This document shows positions 22,281-33,977 of a stretch of 64,000 nucleotides of DNA, in pieces; the first letter of the stretch is position 1, and the number at the start of each line of letters is the position of its first letter. The translations under genes were made by a program, and so were the position numbers. The notes beneath the pieces are model-generated. The model was given only the letters and a program-made list of their open reading frames with translations. It was not told the origin of the DNA and searched no databases. The stretch covers positions 58,411,741 through 58,475,740 of the forward strand of contig CM041465.1 in the NCBI GenBank assembly GCA_023213395.1. The letters run 5' to 3'. This DNA is from Cycas panzhihuaensis. Taxonomy: Eukaryota > Cycadophyta.

Positions 22281-23890
22281 CACATTTAGAGATAAACACA
22301 AGGATGGAGGATTTTATATTAAGCCAATGAAAATCAGATCAGATATATCAATGTCTTATTGAATCTTAAATAACCACCAAGGGGAGTAGAATGATATTTA
22401 GATAAAATTTGTGATAATGAAGGATGAGGTAGGGAGGATAAAAATATGATTTTAGTATAAGAGTTGGAAGTTACATAAGGACTAATATTTATGGCCATGA
22501 ACTTTAGAGGTCCACTTATCAAAGTCTAGCTAGGATAGATTTTCAATTATCAAGTCTATTAACCATGATAATTAGGGTTTAGAAATTGCATGGGTACTAG
22601 GTTTATTAGTGAGGGACTCCAAGGGGAGGTGAGAGAGGGCATCAACGACCATATTTTCCTTGCCTCTTTTGTATGCAATGATGAAATTGAATACTTTTAA
22701 GTGGTCAATCCATTTAGCTTACTCTTCCAACAAGACCAATTGATTAAGAAGATAATGAAGGCTATTATGGTCTATTAAGATAATGAACTTAGAGCCTAGA
22801 AGATACTAATGTCATTTATTAATGGCATGTAAAATAGCTCTTATACCCTTTTGATATGTTAACAAGTGACACTTATGGTCTTTAAGTTTGTGATTATCAA
22901 GTACAATTGGGTGAAAGTTTTATATTAAGATGACACTTATCCCAAATTTTGAAGCATCACATTCTAACTAGAAGGGTTGGGAGAAGTTGGAGTTGGAAAG
23001 AATAGGGGTATATATCATAATGGACTTAAGATTATTGAAGGCTTGTTCTACCTTTTTTGACCACTAAAATATATATTTTTGTAGTAAGCTTATTAATGGG
23101 ACTATCAAAGAGGCATAATTCTTAACAAACTATCAATAAAACCTCATAAGTCCTAGAAAGATCATAAGTGAGTAAGGTTTTTATGTATAGGCCACATGGT
23201 AATAATAGAGATTTTATTAGGATCAACTTGGACACCTCTTGATCAGATAATATGCTCGACATATTATAATTATATTTTACTAAATTCATATTTTTAGCAT
23301 ATAATCGATGATGAGTGAGGGTTTAGAGGATAACTTTTAGATGTTGAATATGGTCATCCAAGTTTTGATTATATATAAGCATATCATCAAAAAAATAATG
23401 AAAATTTTATAGAGATAAGGGACAAAGATTTTATTCATTAAAGATTAGAATGTCACAGGGGCATTATAGAGGTTGAAAGACATAACCTAAAATTTGAAAT
23501 ATTTATGATGTGCTATAAAGATAGTTTTTTGGCAGTCCTCTAAGGTAATGGAGATCTAATAATATCTAAATTGAAGGTCTAATTAAGAAAAATAGTTGAC
23601 CCATATATTTTATCCAACATGTCATCAATTCAGGATGTGGGAAATTTATTTTTAACGTCATTTTGTTAAGTTTACAATAGTTAATATAAAGGTGAAAGGA
23701 TCTATCTTTTTTCATTACTAAGATAATAGGTGCAATGTAAGGGCTTTTATTGGGCTAGATGATACCCATATCAATTAATTCATTTGTGATCTTCTTAATT
23801 TTATTTTTCTAAAAATAAGAATTTCTATAAGGTAGAAGGTTTATGGGGTCCTATGGATATTAGAGTCTGACAACATGATGAAAGCCACAA
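22281..23890 (-). pseudogene. G2 reverse transcriptase and RNase H
   Basis: RT starts near 23880 with PYRNSYF-KNKIKKITNEL, DMGII-PNKSPYIAPIILV and KKDRSFHLYINYCKLNKMT, matching the Y-R-x-x-P/x-E-I-x-K and R-x-C-V-D-Y-R-x-L-N boxes. FFDDMLIYNQNLDDHIQHL near 23380 is the active site, with YxDD altered to FFDD. RNase H and its tail include FIILIDHNSLHYLL and KENMVVDALSHLP (V-A-D-A-L-S-R). A zinc-finger trace, CDTCQRNKS-like, lies near 22260. Order RT, RNase H, integrase is standard. Confidence 0.8.
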
Positions 23891-24699
23891 TATAAGAGAG
23901 GAGTAGCTGGAAGGGAGGTAAATATAGACTAATATTTGTGGATAATGATTTACATAAGAGGATGAATAGTTATAGAAAGTTAAATATTATTAATGCAAAT
24001 GATATACCCAATGTTATTGTTTAAATGTTTGTGCATTTAATTAAGAGATATAAGTTGATTAGGAGGTGATTAGATCCTATATAGTTTATGTATATTCCCC
24101 ATCTAATCCTTAAATAATATAAATGAATTTCTAGAAGAATTCCTTCTCTTATATGTACTAAGAATTTAAAGCCATTAAACCCCAAGGATATCACTAGATC
24201 CTCCTATAGATAGTGCATAAAAATAAGAGGTGAGATAATAGTTATGAATTTGGAGGTAAAGGTTTTTCTACTATGCATGTATAATATAAGATCTAATGAT
24301 CATGCAAGGAGCAAGTGAATTTAGTTTTTGGTATGATATAAAGGTTTAATTAATAAGTAAGGGACATGTTAATAAAATTTAATGGCATGGCATTATTAAT
24401 TAATATTAACATGGGTGTTTTTTAAATGGTGCCTTTTACATGAAGTGGATTTAGGCAAGATGTGGAAGAAACAACTAATGAGGATACTTTAGTTTAGGGA
24501 TTAGATGAGGAAGATTCTTGAGGGGGCTTGGCTTATCATCGAGTTCTAGTTCAACTTCAACTTTAGAATCATCTTCAAGTTTAGGGTCAATAGTAAAGAT
24601 TATACACCCTGCCTTTTATACCCTTGAGTGACTAAGGGTCTATTTTTCTAAGCACTTAATATAAAGACTAGCCTTTAGTCAATGATTGGCTTCTACTAA
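23891..24699 (-). pseudogene. G2 protease/RT linker remnant
   Basis: Degraded coding sequence between Gag and RT. Pieces such as DPKLEDDSKVEVELELDD, an acidic segment typical of the gag-protease linker, and GGSSDILGV-WL near 24200 (the D-I-L-G-M-x-W-L box just after the chromovirus protease) are visible. The protease D-S/T-G triad itself was not found. Confidence 0.55.
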
Positions 24700-25656
24700 T
24701 ATGACATGCACTGGTCTAGAAGGTGGGTTTATTATTAGGCATTGTACATCCTCTTATTGAAGATGTTAATGTTATTAATCTAAATGACGGGGATGTTAAT
24801 ACCATAAAAAATCTTACTTAAGGGTAGAGGAGTATTTTACAACAAATTCTACTTTAACTACTCTTATTATAGAGATGGTATCTTTTAAGGCATATAGGGT
24901 ACTAACTTTTAAGTGCATATAAATATGCTCTTTAAGTCCTAAAATATAAACATAAATAATAGATTGATTATCAAGTGGTTAAGAGACTCAATTTTATAAT
25001 GCCCAGAATTCATCCGTATATACTTCTATCGATGTTGTCTCTCTTAATATGGTAAGCTAGCTAAAGAAGGAGTGGTTTCATGTGTCATCATACTACTTGA
25101 AGAAAATTTTAAAGAACAAGTCCCATATTTGGTTGATTAGGTTCTCTAATTGCCACTATTGGAACCAATAATATGCTTTTCCATTTAAATGGATTAAGGT
25201 GAATATCAATTATTCTACTGTTAACATTAGATTCAATGTAAAATATGATTCCATCTTACTAATCCAAATTTGAGCAAAGTCCCTATTAAGATTAGGGTTA
25301 AATGTTGGTACAATAATTTTATGATACACATGTTACTATTGTGGAGTGGAAAGTAGGGGTAGGGGTCCTAAGTTATTAGAGGTTGATAGACCTAGTGGTA
25401 GAACCCAAGAATTAGATTATATAAGCAATAATATTCTATCTAACTTCTGATTAGAGGCATCTTATTTTTAATTATAGGCATCTAATTTTTAGTTAAATAA
25501 ATCCTACTTCTAAATAGAATTTTTAATCTACTAATCAAATCTTATCATATTCTTATTTAGTGCTTTAATACTATATAATATTTCTTGGAATTGAACCTTA
25601 AGTGCTTAAATGTGATCTACCTATATGGGTATTATAGATGTGAAATCTAGTGTCAT
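24700..25656 (-). pseudogene. G2 gag
   Basis: Starts MTLDFTSIIPI at 25656, followed by an N-terminal helix QALKVQFQEILYSIKALN-type. The capsid part then reads FAQIWISKMESYFTLNLM, LIHLNGKAYYWFQ and WDLFFKIFFK-YDDT, matching the chromovirus Gag L-W-I-x-R-M-E-x-Y-F and L-x-G-x-A-x-x-W-F boxes. The zinc-knuckle region is not clear. C2 is inserted only about 60 bases upstream of this start, in the G2 leader. Confidence 0.75.
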
Positions 25657-25714
25657 GAATAGAATAAGGGTTTGTAAAGAAAAGGTGTAGAGTAAGAAGA
25701 AGGATATTCATGAA
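25657..25714 (-). other. G2 leader, gag-proximal piece
   Basis: The 58 bases between the gag start and the C2 insertion; the rest of the leader resumes at 36402. Confidence 0.7.
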
Positions 25715-25719
25715 GAGGC
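25715..25719. repeat. TSD of C2 (left)
   Basis: GAGGC, against GAGGG at 36397-36401: four of five bases match, the difference being explained by decay of old DNA. Confidence 0.7.
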
Positions 25720-26017
25720 TAAAAAGAGTGGATCTATCCTTCATCTCCATACACTAAACACAAAGGCAAACATGGGAGTAGGAGAGACTTGAGATAAAGA
25801 GAGTAGCTCTCACAAAATAAGGATGTAAGAATGAGCCTCCTCCATTGAGATTTTACTTTTATATTGAGAGAGGGAGCATTAGAGTTAGGTGAAATAAAAT
25901 TACACATAATGCACATGAAAGCGCATTTCACTTAAGTGATCTATTTTAAAGTTTACTTAAGACCCTTTTTAGAAATAATCAACTAATATAATGACCTTGT
26001 GATATTAACCCATTTCA
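25720..26017 (-). repeat. 3' LTR of C2
   Basis: 298 bp, the same as its partner. On the minus strand it begins TGAAATGGGTTAATATCACA and ends ACTCTTTTTA (CA to TA). The match to 36099-36396 is strong along its length. A small open frame inside (25734-25931) has a twin in the other LTR (36113-36310), but this is only LTR identity, not a gene. Confidence 0.95.
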
Positions 26018-26033
26018 ATCTCCCCCTTAATGG
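26018..26033 (-). other. Polypurine tract of C2
   Basis: Minus-strand CCATTAAGGGGGAGAT immediately before the LTR; matches C1. Confidence 0.93.
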
Positions 26034-26450
26034 TAGAAGGTCATTTCATCCTATTTTATTCTATCTTATAAGGTCTTCATTTGAGCCTCTTACAAAGAAA
26101 ACTACTATGACATTTTTGTAGGAAACCCTCATGGGGAAGAAAACCCATAGATTTTAAAATCTACTAACCTAGCTTAGGTCACTCTTTAAATGAAGATAGA
26201 TAGCTAATTAGTATAATGAATTTCATAGCTGAAATCTACTAAGTATCCACATAACATTTGGTCACCCCCCATGCCCTTTTAGGTTTTTACAGGTTTTAAT
26301 CTTCCAAAATGATACAACCCTTATCCTTTCTCACCCATAAGGGGTTTTCACGAATGGGATAGAGCAAATACTTACTCTTTTCCTTCTGTTCCTACAAGGA
26401 GTTTTCATTAATGAGATAGAGTATGATGGTCCTATTATCATCTCCTTCAA
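26034..26450 (-). other. C2 untranslated region between pol and PPT
   Basis: Non-coding; contains the same repeated AAAACCCC..GGG blocks as C1 430-860, on the reverse strand. Confidence 0.7.
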
Positions 26451-28654
26451 TTAGTTGGAGATGGAGGCCCTAAGGTTGAGTTTCCTTAGGAACTGTTCAA
26501 ACTTCACCCTCTTTAATGGTTTGGTGAAGATATCAACCACTTAATCTACTGCGGGGTAATACTCCAGTTGAATTATCCCATCATGAACTAGTTCTCTAAT
26601 CCTATGGACTTTTGTATTTATATGTTTGGTATGATCATGAAATATAAGATTTTTAGCCATTTATATTATAGATTGATTATCTATATGTAACCTAGTAGAA
26701 CTTGTTTAGGGGGTATTTAGTGTATTCAACAATTTTCTTAGCCATATCACCTTCTTGATTGTCTCAGAAGAAGTAATATATTGAGCTTTGGTAGTTAAGT
26801 CTATAACTATCTTTTACCATCTAGATATCCATGATATTACTGATGTTCCAAGAAATGTTACGTACCTAGACATAGATCTTCTTATGTCTTTATCTTTGGT
26901 AAAGTCTAAGTATGCATATATATATAAAGTTTAAATTCTACATTGGGTTCATACAATTAACCATATTTGATGGCCATCTTCAGGAACCTCAACACTCATA
27001 TTATAGCTTATCAATAATTTTACTTAGGATTTGTTATGAATCTTACAAGAATGCTAATAGAGTGTGCAATATCTAGCCTTGTGTTGGTAGTATAGATGAG
27101 ACTGCCTATAGGTTACTTATAGAGTGTTGTGCCTACCTCCCTAGTGTCACCATCAATTAAGAGTTTAATATTAGGTTCCATAGGTGTATCCACTAGTTGA
27201 GTACCTTCCAACTAAAACTTTGTTAGAAGATTATTGATATATTTTTCTTGAGAGAGACATCTTTTCATTCTTTTGAGTTACTTCAATTCTCAAGTAATAT
27301 TTCATCAACCTAAGGTTAGACAATTCAAAAGTTTTAGCAAGTTCCTTCTTCAGCTGGTTGATTACCTATTTATTATTCCCTATTATTAGCATATCATCCA
27401 CAAAGATTAAGAGGTAAGTGACTTTATCATTTTGGCATTTGATAAATAGTGTTGCATTGATATCTTAATAGTCACAAACCTCATATCCAAGTTGCCTCAC
27501 TTTCAGACAACTTGGTAAACTAAGCACGAGGGGCTTATTTTAGGTCATATAAGGAATTTCTGAGCTTGTAAACCTTATGCTCTTGAATGGTAATCTCATA
27601 TATATCTAGATAAGCCATGTAAATTTCTTCTTCAAGGTCCCCATTGAGAAATGCAGTCTTAACATCAAGTTGCTGCATTTTCTAACCCTTTTGAGTAGTC
27701 GAGGCTATAAGAGTTCTAATTGTAGGCCACTTGGTTATAGGAGCAAATATTTAAGTGTAGTTGATACCTTCCCTTTGTATGAATCATTTTGCTACCAACC
27801 TCAACTTGTGTTTTTCTAGGGTTTCATATGATCTATACTTATTTTTAAACACTCATTTATTTTGAACTACCTTTCTTCCAAGTGGTAGATTAACAAGCTC
27901 CCATGTATAATTCTTGATAAGAGATCGATACTTTTCATTCATGGCATTTCTTTAAGTTATATGCTTTACAACTTCTTGGTATATTAGAGGCTCTTCATTA
28001 AGAACAAGGCGCAGTTCTACTAGTTCAAGATCAATAGAAAGTGATTAATGTATCCTTGCTCTATGGGCACTTCTAGTGTCAGTTTTGCCTATTTCATCTT
28101 ATCGCATGTCCTTGTGTAGCTAGTAGGCTTCATGAAAACCTTAAGTTGGGAATGAGGTTTTTATTTTCATAACTTCTTGGTCTTTATTTTGATCCTAAAA
28201 ATGATCATATGAAATGTTTGGCATGGAGGAAGTTGACGATGTTGGAGAAGATGGGCTAGCCACTGATGTTGGAGAAGGTGGTCCTTCTATTATGGCTTTA
28301 CCTTTGTCAAATTAATTATTCTCAAATGATGGTGTTAGATATGCATACATTGGTTGGGAGTCATAGCTTGTATCCTCTAGGGCTTTATTATTAGATTCTA
28401 AGATTTTGATCAATTATTGAGTATCTCCCCCTCTAAATTTTAGAATCCAGATATCAAATTCAGTAGTATCATTAAATTAATATGAAGTCATCTTGTAGTC
28501 AAGTCTGAGTAATTAATCTTCAGTGTCTATAAAGATAACATCTCTAGTGATGATGATTTTATACTATGAAGGTAGAAAAACCTTATACCCCTTTCTATCC
28601 ATAAGGTATCTAACAAAGATTCCTTTAAAGGATTTATCTTGGAGCTTGTTTCTA
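26451..28654 (-). pseudogene. C2 reverse transcriptase and RNase H
   Basis: Continues the pol frame after N3. RT begins near 27960 with YRSLIKNYTWELVNLPLGRK, then VQNKWVFKNKYRSYETLEKH and LDVKTAFLNGDLEEEIYM, the canonical Copia D-V-K-T-A-F-L-N-G-x-L box. VYKLRNSLYDLK is followed by TAA and APRA-F. The active site reads LLLIFVDDMLIIGNNK (YVDD as FVDD). RNase H runs from near 26960 with SRYVTFLGTSVISW to RVKFEQFLRKLNLRAS and a TAA at 26451-26453. Stops replace Gln and Trp codons at several conserved places. Confidence 0.9.
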
Positions 28655-28659
28655 TGTGT
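28655..28659. repeat. TSD of N3 (left)
   Basis: TGTGT, repeated exactly at 31621-31625. Confidence 0.85.
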
Positions 28660-28881
28660 TGGAAAATAGAACCTGCACAAAATAATATTTGCAAACAGAA
28701 CGAAACACACCTCCACAGGACCGAATAGTACCCTTAAGGTACCTCCATTGTATTAACAAAACATTACAACAAAACTTACAATATGATACATAATATTGTG
28801 TATTTATAATACAAGTCATATTGGAAGAATAGGACCCACTTGCATGTGGGATAAATTAAATGTATATTAATATTCTAACAC
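28660..28881 (-). repeat. 3' LTR of N3
   Basis: 222 bp. On the minus strand it runs from (G)TGTTAGAATATTAAT to CTATTTTCCA. One base of ambiguity at the boundary is shared with the TSD. Confidence 0.95.
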
Positions 28882-28898
28882 TCCCCCTTAATGTACAT
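28882..28898 (-). other. Polypurine tract of N3
   Basis: Minus-strand GTACATTAAGGGGGA directly before the LTR; nearly the same as the Copia C1 and C2 tracts. Confidence 0.9.
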
Positions 28899-29128
28899 TT
28901 GGGTCATTTGTATTTACAACACTTTATCCTTAGAAAAGTCTTGAGAATGATGTCTTCAACCTGATCCTTGTCTTCAATCTTGTAGTGATGTCTTTGTTGC
29001 AGAATGATATCTTTATCTTGAATTTTATCTTCAATTCTGTATTGATGCCTTTGTAAGATAATATCTTCAACTTGATTTTCATCTTCAATTCTGTAGTAAC
29101 GACGTTGATGTAGCTGCTTTAGTAAGTA
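28899..29128 (-). other. N3 3' untranslated region
   Basis: Contains a phased direct repeat, GATATTATCTT/CAAG-type words alternating with AATTGAAGAT about every 60 bases between 28930 and 29100. No coding sequence. Confidence 0.5.
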
Positions 29129-29953
29129 TCAATCCTGATTCTTTATTACAGCTGGTCTAATCTGATGAAGATCCTGTAAGTAACCATCTTCAATCATAAC
29201 TTTCTTATCATCATTGCCCTGTATAAGTTCTTGACCACTATGTATAACAATGACTTCTTTAATATTTGGAGCAGAATCTTGATCAACTAGCATACTCTTT
29301 GAACTTGAATCAATGCTTAAAGAAGGAACATAATCGATATAAGACTCATCCTTTATAGGATCATTAGATTCAATTTCTCTTGAAATTAATTCATCACTTT
29401 CAATGTCTTCATCTGTAATCTCATCAATGCATTTAACAATAGACGTTTCGTCAGTGCTCAGACATTCTTCATCTTCACATGCTATTTCATCAATATTGAT
29501 GATACTTTCTTCATTCGTTATACCTGTACCATAACTAGCCTTAATTGCCTTTTCAATCATTCGTTGTGTTTCTTTAGGAGTTTATTCAAATACTTCCCTT
29601 AAAAAATCCCAAGCTTCTTTAGCATTACTTGCATGTAGAATCATAAGAATAACAAAATGGAATTTGGAGAGAAGATCAATCTCATTGAATGCAGCACGAA
29701 TCATAATGAATGCCATTTTATCTTTCTTCTCAAGCATTTATTTTTCTTCATCATTATTAGGGATATCATATTCATCAATAACAATCTTCCACAAACCTCT
29801 AGCTATGAATAGACATCTCATTTTAATTGTCCAAAAGAAGTAGTCTTCACCATTGCATTTAGGTACTGGAAAAAATGAATCCCTTAAGTAATATTCATTT
29901 GTTTCAAGAACATACATAACCACATCATTATCCTCCATGATTGCAAATGCCAT
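29129..29953 (-). pseudogene. N3 gag with acidic C-terminal extension
   Basis: A single frame of about 275 codons with two TAA stops. It starts MAFAIMEDNDVVMYVLETNE and has the Gag opening FFPVPKCNGEDYFFWTIKM, then RCLFIARGLWKIVIDEYD, matching the F-x-G-x-(D/N)-Y-x-x-W-x-x-x-M...L-W-x-x-V pattern. The middle includes ASNAKEAWDFLREVFE (A-K-E-A-W-x-x-L). The last 143 codons, from MIEKAIKASYGTGI, are highly acidic (CEDEECLSTDE, DEITDEDIESDE) and are unlike a Copia zinc knuckle; I recognise no family there. The open frame after the second stop is uninterrupted, so this part is better preserved than the Gag core. Confidence 0.82.
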
Positions 29954-31383
29954 TTTCTAACACCATGCCCCTTTTCCAATCAACAAATTCATCCATCAAT
30001 CTTAATAAACTTTTTCATGTCTCATATCCCTCATATCACTGACTTCATTATCACATCATTGCCTTATGCATCTCACATATTGCCAAATAGTCACATACGA
30101 AGAATATCTGAAGCACTTTCTTCACCATAGAATCAAAGCTTATACCACATATATCTCACATGAATCATGCATACCTCATGTCACCATTAAATCACCAAGA
30201 CACATCACACTTCACTTAATTGCCTAAAACACAACTCATGCCATTACACCACTCAACAATTTTGCTTCCCTCCAACTCAGGTATCTTCAACAAAAAACTC
30301 ATCCTTCTTTGCCCACTCAATCAACTAGAACACATCATCAAATATCCCTAATCTCATCCTCAAAACATGCCCAATAATTGCCTAATCTTGTCATGTTAAC
30401 CTCACATGCAACAAGCATCTCATCGCCTCATATCACTATCTTTCTTGCCCTCAAATTAGTCTTATCATGCCCATAAAGTCCCTTCACATAAATCACATTC
30501 CAAGGAGCACTAAATCACCATATGCCACCCAACTCATTCATGCAAACACATGCATTGTCGCTTCATCACCATACTATGTCATCATCATAATAGCTCTCTC
30601 ATATGAACACATGTAAGAAGGTACTTAATTTTCCATTAAACAATCACTATCATGCACTTTAAATCACCAATAGAGTGCCAAATACATTCACATCAACATA
30701 ACTTAATATCATCTCACTTGTAAGAATACTCTCCCATGTACAACATATATGAGAGATCCTTAAACAATCACTTCATTACCATTGCCTCATTTATGTCACC
30801 ATATCAATATGAAACCCTTAAATTCCCAAAAACTTATTTCTAAAAAAAAAGTATAGCTCAAAAATACATAAAATATGGATGGAAATGATGGTCTCTGAAA
30901 TATAATTCCAACAGTTAAGATGAAATTGAATTCTGATATCCAGATCAAAAGTTATGCTCCTTTTAAGAATTTTACAATTAGGGTTTCTAAGAGTTGTAAT
31001 AGTACCTTTTGATAAATTACTTATAACTTTTTATTCTAAACTTTGATGAACCTCAAACTACTTCCATTAGAAAGAAAATTTAAAAATGCACAGAATCAAA
31101 AAAATTTGAGGTCATTTGGATACCTATGGCCAAAGTTATGGCTCTTTGAAGTTGAGGTTGTAGATCTGTCCCAAAAATATGACGACGAAAAAAATGTAGG
31201 CCGAAATTAATTCTGCTACAATTTTTACACTTTCACTCCAAAATCTGTAGTGTGACCACTCAAATTTTACAGAACGAGCTATTTCGTCTCAATTTCACCA
31301 TTACTTTTTAGAAATTTCAATGTTATGGCACCTCCCAAATCACTGCTCTAATACCGAACAAAAACACCTCTCTCAACTTGGGC
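29954..31383 (-). other. N3 leader between PBS and gag
   Basis: About 1.43 kb without coding motifs. On the plus strand 29955-30830 is rich in CATCA and CTCAT words (a biased, low-complexity composition). The PBS-proximal part holds GAGCCATAACTTTGGCC-type sequence. Confidence 0.6.
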
Positions 31384-31395
31384 GCTCTGATACCA
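31384..31395 (-). other. PBS of N3
   Basis: Minus-strand TGGTATCAGAGC, a perfect initiator-tRNA-Met match, three bases from the 5' LTR. Confidence 0.95.
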
Positions 31396-31398
31396 TGC

Positions 31399-31620
31399 TA
31401 GAAAATAGAACCTGCACAAAATAATATTTGCAAACAGAATGAAACACACCTCCATAGGATTGAACGGTACCCTTAAGGTACCTCTATTGTATTAACAAAA
31501 CATGACAACAAAACTTACAATATGATACACAATATTGTGTATTTATAATACAAGTCATATTGGAAGAGTAGGACCCACTTGCATGTGGGATAAATCAAAT
31601 GTACATTAATATTCTAACAC
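31399..31620 (-). repeat. 5' LTR of N3
   Basis: 222 bp, equal in length to 28660-28881 with few differences; ends CTATTTTCTA on the minus strand (CA to TA). Confidence 0.95.
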
Positions 31621-31625
31621 TGTGT

Positions 31626-32345
31626 TCCTTCATGTGAGCATAACAAGTAGAGTAAAAATTTTGAAGTAGGAGATAGAGGGAGTTTATCCATCCCACATTT
31701 TATGTGGAAAGGAGGCAAGCTTGGAGGAACTAATAGTGTTGATGCAATATATGGCAGTCTAAGTAGCCTCATCCCAAAGATAGATAGGGATGTTCTTATA
31801 TACCAGCATAGCACAAGCCATGTTCATGATGGTCCTGTTCATGTGCTCAGCAACTCCATTTTGCTAGGGTATACCTACAACAGTGGTATGATGTTTAATC
31901 CCATGGTGACATAGATACAATTCAAACTCATTAGAGGTGTACTCACCACCATTGTCAGTCTTAAGTATTTTGATCTTGAATCTAAATTCATTTTCCATGC
32001 AGAACTTGAAAGCTTGAAATATAGAGAAAGCTCCATCTTTCTTTGCAAGAAAAATAACCCATACTTTCTTGGTAAAATCATCAATAGAAGAAATATAGTA
32101 CCACTTATATTTGAGATAAGGGATAGGCATAGAACAACATATATCTAAGTGTACAAGCTACAAAGGATGGCTAGATTTCTACTAAGTATGAGGAAAGGGT
32201 TGTCTTTAAGATTTGGCAATGATATATACTTTGCATTTAAAGGGATTAAAGGAGAGCCTAAGCATACCAGGAAGAGTGGCATGTAGTTCTCTTAAATGAT
32301 CAATTTTGATATGGCCCATATCATCATGTCATAGGGTCACTTGGG
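31626..32345 (-). pseudogene. C2 integrase
   Basis: Copia integrase core: YYISSIDDFTKKVWVIFLAK (first catalytic aspartate in D-D-F-T/S), ILKTDNGGEYTSNEFELYL (second, D-N-G-G-E-Y), and GIKHHTTVVGIP-QNGVAEHMNRTI (third, glutamate of the Q-N-G-V-A-E box, with TAG or TAA before it). Then AMLVYKNIPIYLWDEA and SPTSKFLLYLLCSHEGT up to the N3 insertion. HMGHIKIDHLRELHATLP-like sequence upstream is the GAG-pre-integrase zinc region. Confidence 0.92.
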
Positions 32346-33009
32346 ATAACTTTTAAGGAGTTAGGGTTGTGGTAAAAGTAGAGTCATCATCAACATAGTT
32401 AGCTTTAGAGGATGGTAAGCCAGTTAGATGAAAAAATTTGCCATCAAGAATTATTATCATAACCACAACATTTGAAGGGGGGTGAATGACATAGAGAATT
32501 TGATTATTTATAGTTACACTCACATCAAATCCACCAGAGATAAGGATGGATAGGGAGAGTAGGTTTTGTTTCAAAGCAGAAATATATAAAACATCAACAA
32601 GGGTAAAATCTAGAAGGCTTGGGAGTTTCAGGCAAATAGTTCTAAGTCCTTTAATTGGTTGAGATGATTTATTAACCATATATACAACACCATAAACTTT
32701 AGAGTCAAAATCCTGAACGAACTAACGATGACAAGTCATATATTATGTTGCTCCAGTATCCATGATCTAAGATGAAGTATTTGAGGTGGCACTATTTGTA
32801 ACTCTAAGTGGAAAAGGCAAAAGTGAATAAGCATAGCCATAATGAGCCTCAATATACTTAGTGGATCTGTCAATAACATTTGATGAATTGGTCCCAATTC
32901 TTTGAAGATATGTATAAGAAAATTCTGTTCCACCAAAAGCATCTTTAAAAGAAGTATTATTGACATTATGTGTACCATGGTACTGAGATAACTTAGTAGT
33001 TTGTTGGTG
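32346..33009 (-). pseudogene. C2 protease and pre-integrase region
   Basis: The protease active site IMDTGAT (Copia S-W-I-x-D-S/T-G-A-x-x-H/N) lies near 32745-32770 with stops on both sides. GVVYMVNKSSQPIKGLRTI and LVDVLYISALKQNLLSLSIL (V-x-Y-V-P-x-L-x-x-N-L-L-S-V box) follow, then SSKANYVDDDSTFTTTL. The 108-codon open piece 32353-32679 is the best kept part. Confidence 0.88.
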
Positions 33010-33977
33010 GTAATTCTATAATTTTTGGTATAGTATCCTTTTCTATGATACCTTTGGCATACAATTATTTGATTTCTAGTCCCATAAGAAGTATTGAGCT
33101 AGTTAGATTATCTTTGATTACTAGATCTAGGTCCAAGTTGATTATTTTGGCCTTGGCCTTGAGACTATTTTTGTTAGAGTTGAGGAACTTATTGACCATG
33201 AGGACATTATCCTTGTTATCTACCTCTATCTCTTCCATGAGAATTACCACCTCTACAATAGGATTAACCTTGATTTTTCATATAAAAAAGATCTTCTTCC
33301 ACATCAAAAGTAGCATTAGTAAGATCTGATATAGCGGTAAAGTTAGTATCAAAGGTCTTATCAAATTTAATGAACTTATCAATAAGAGCCTTAAAGTTTA
33401 GGGTCTTCAAGGTGCCACTAAATTGAAGCCTTCCCAATAGATTTTTATAATCTGGGATATATAGACATAACTAAATCAAGAAAGCCCATGTAATGTATTG
33501 AGTCTTGAAATCTTTATTGATGGCTTGTTTGATTAGATGAAGGATATTGATTATCTCACTTGCATGTCCTTTCTACATTTTTAATTTGTTCATCTTCAAC
33601 ACTAAGTGAACAAATTCTAAGTCTGATTTAATGTCAAAGTTCTTCTTAAGAACTTTAAGAACATTCCATGATGTATCATATATGGCTTCATTAATGAGAT
33701 TATGTAGGGAATAATCAATGGTGAGAAGTACCCTTACATGGATTTTATCATCATCAAATTCCTATCGGTATTTGGCTGCAGCTTTAGTGGGAGAAGTTGG
33801 AGCAGATCCTCCAGAAGCTATTGTGGTAGTTGTAGCAGTAACAAATGGTATATGTTATAAGTGATCTCTTTAAAGACCTTCATACTTTATAGTATTTCTA
33901 ATACCAGTGAACTATATGTCCTAATTTTCTTTTCCTTTAAGAATGCAGTTTATATTTTTTGTGAATAGTGATGACAT
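33010..33977 (-). pseudogene. C2 gag
   Basis: Starts MSSLFTKNINCILKGKEN at 33977, leads through EFDDDKIHVRVLLTIDYSL and IYDTSWNVLKVLKKNFD (the A-x-x-x-W-x-x-L-x-x-x-Y/F region of UBN2-type Gag) and later EFVHLVLKMNKLKM, IIKLIKQ-type helices, and FDTNFTAISDLTNATFDVEE. A zinc knuckle is expected near 33010-33060 but is not intact. Frame changes are few; stops are mainly TAG. Confidence 0.82.

Larger units (their letters stand above)
28660..31620 (-). mobile_element. N3: gag-only LTR retrotransposon in C2 pol
   Basis: A 2961-bp element with two 222-bp LTRs, exact TGTGT TSDs, PPT and a perfect initiator-Met PBS. It is inserted between the integrase and RT parts of C2. The only coding region is a Gag-like frame of about 275 codons with an acidic tail. 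LTR identity is high, roughly 95 percent by eye, so it is probably the youngest insertion in this stack. No pol motif is present. Confidence 0.94.
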
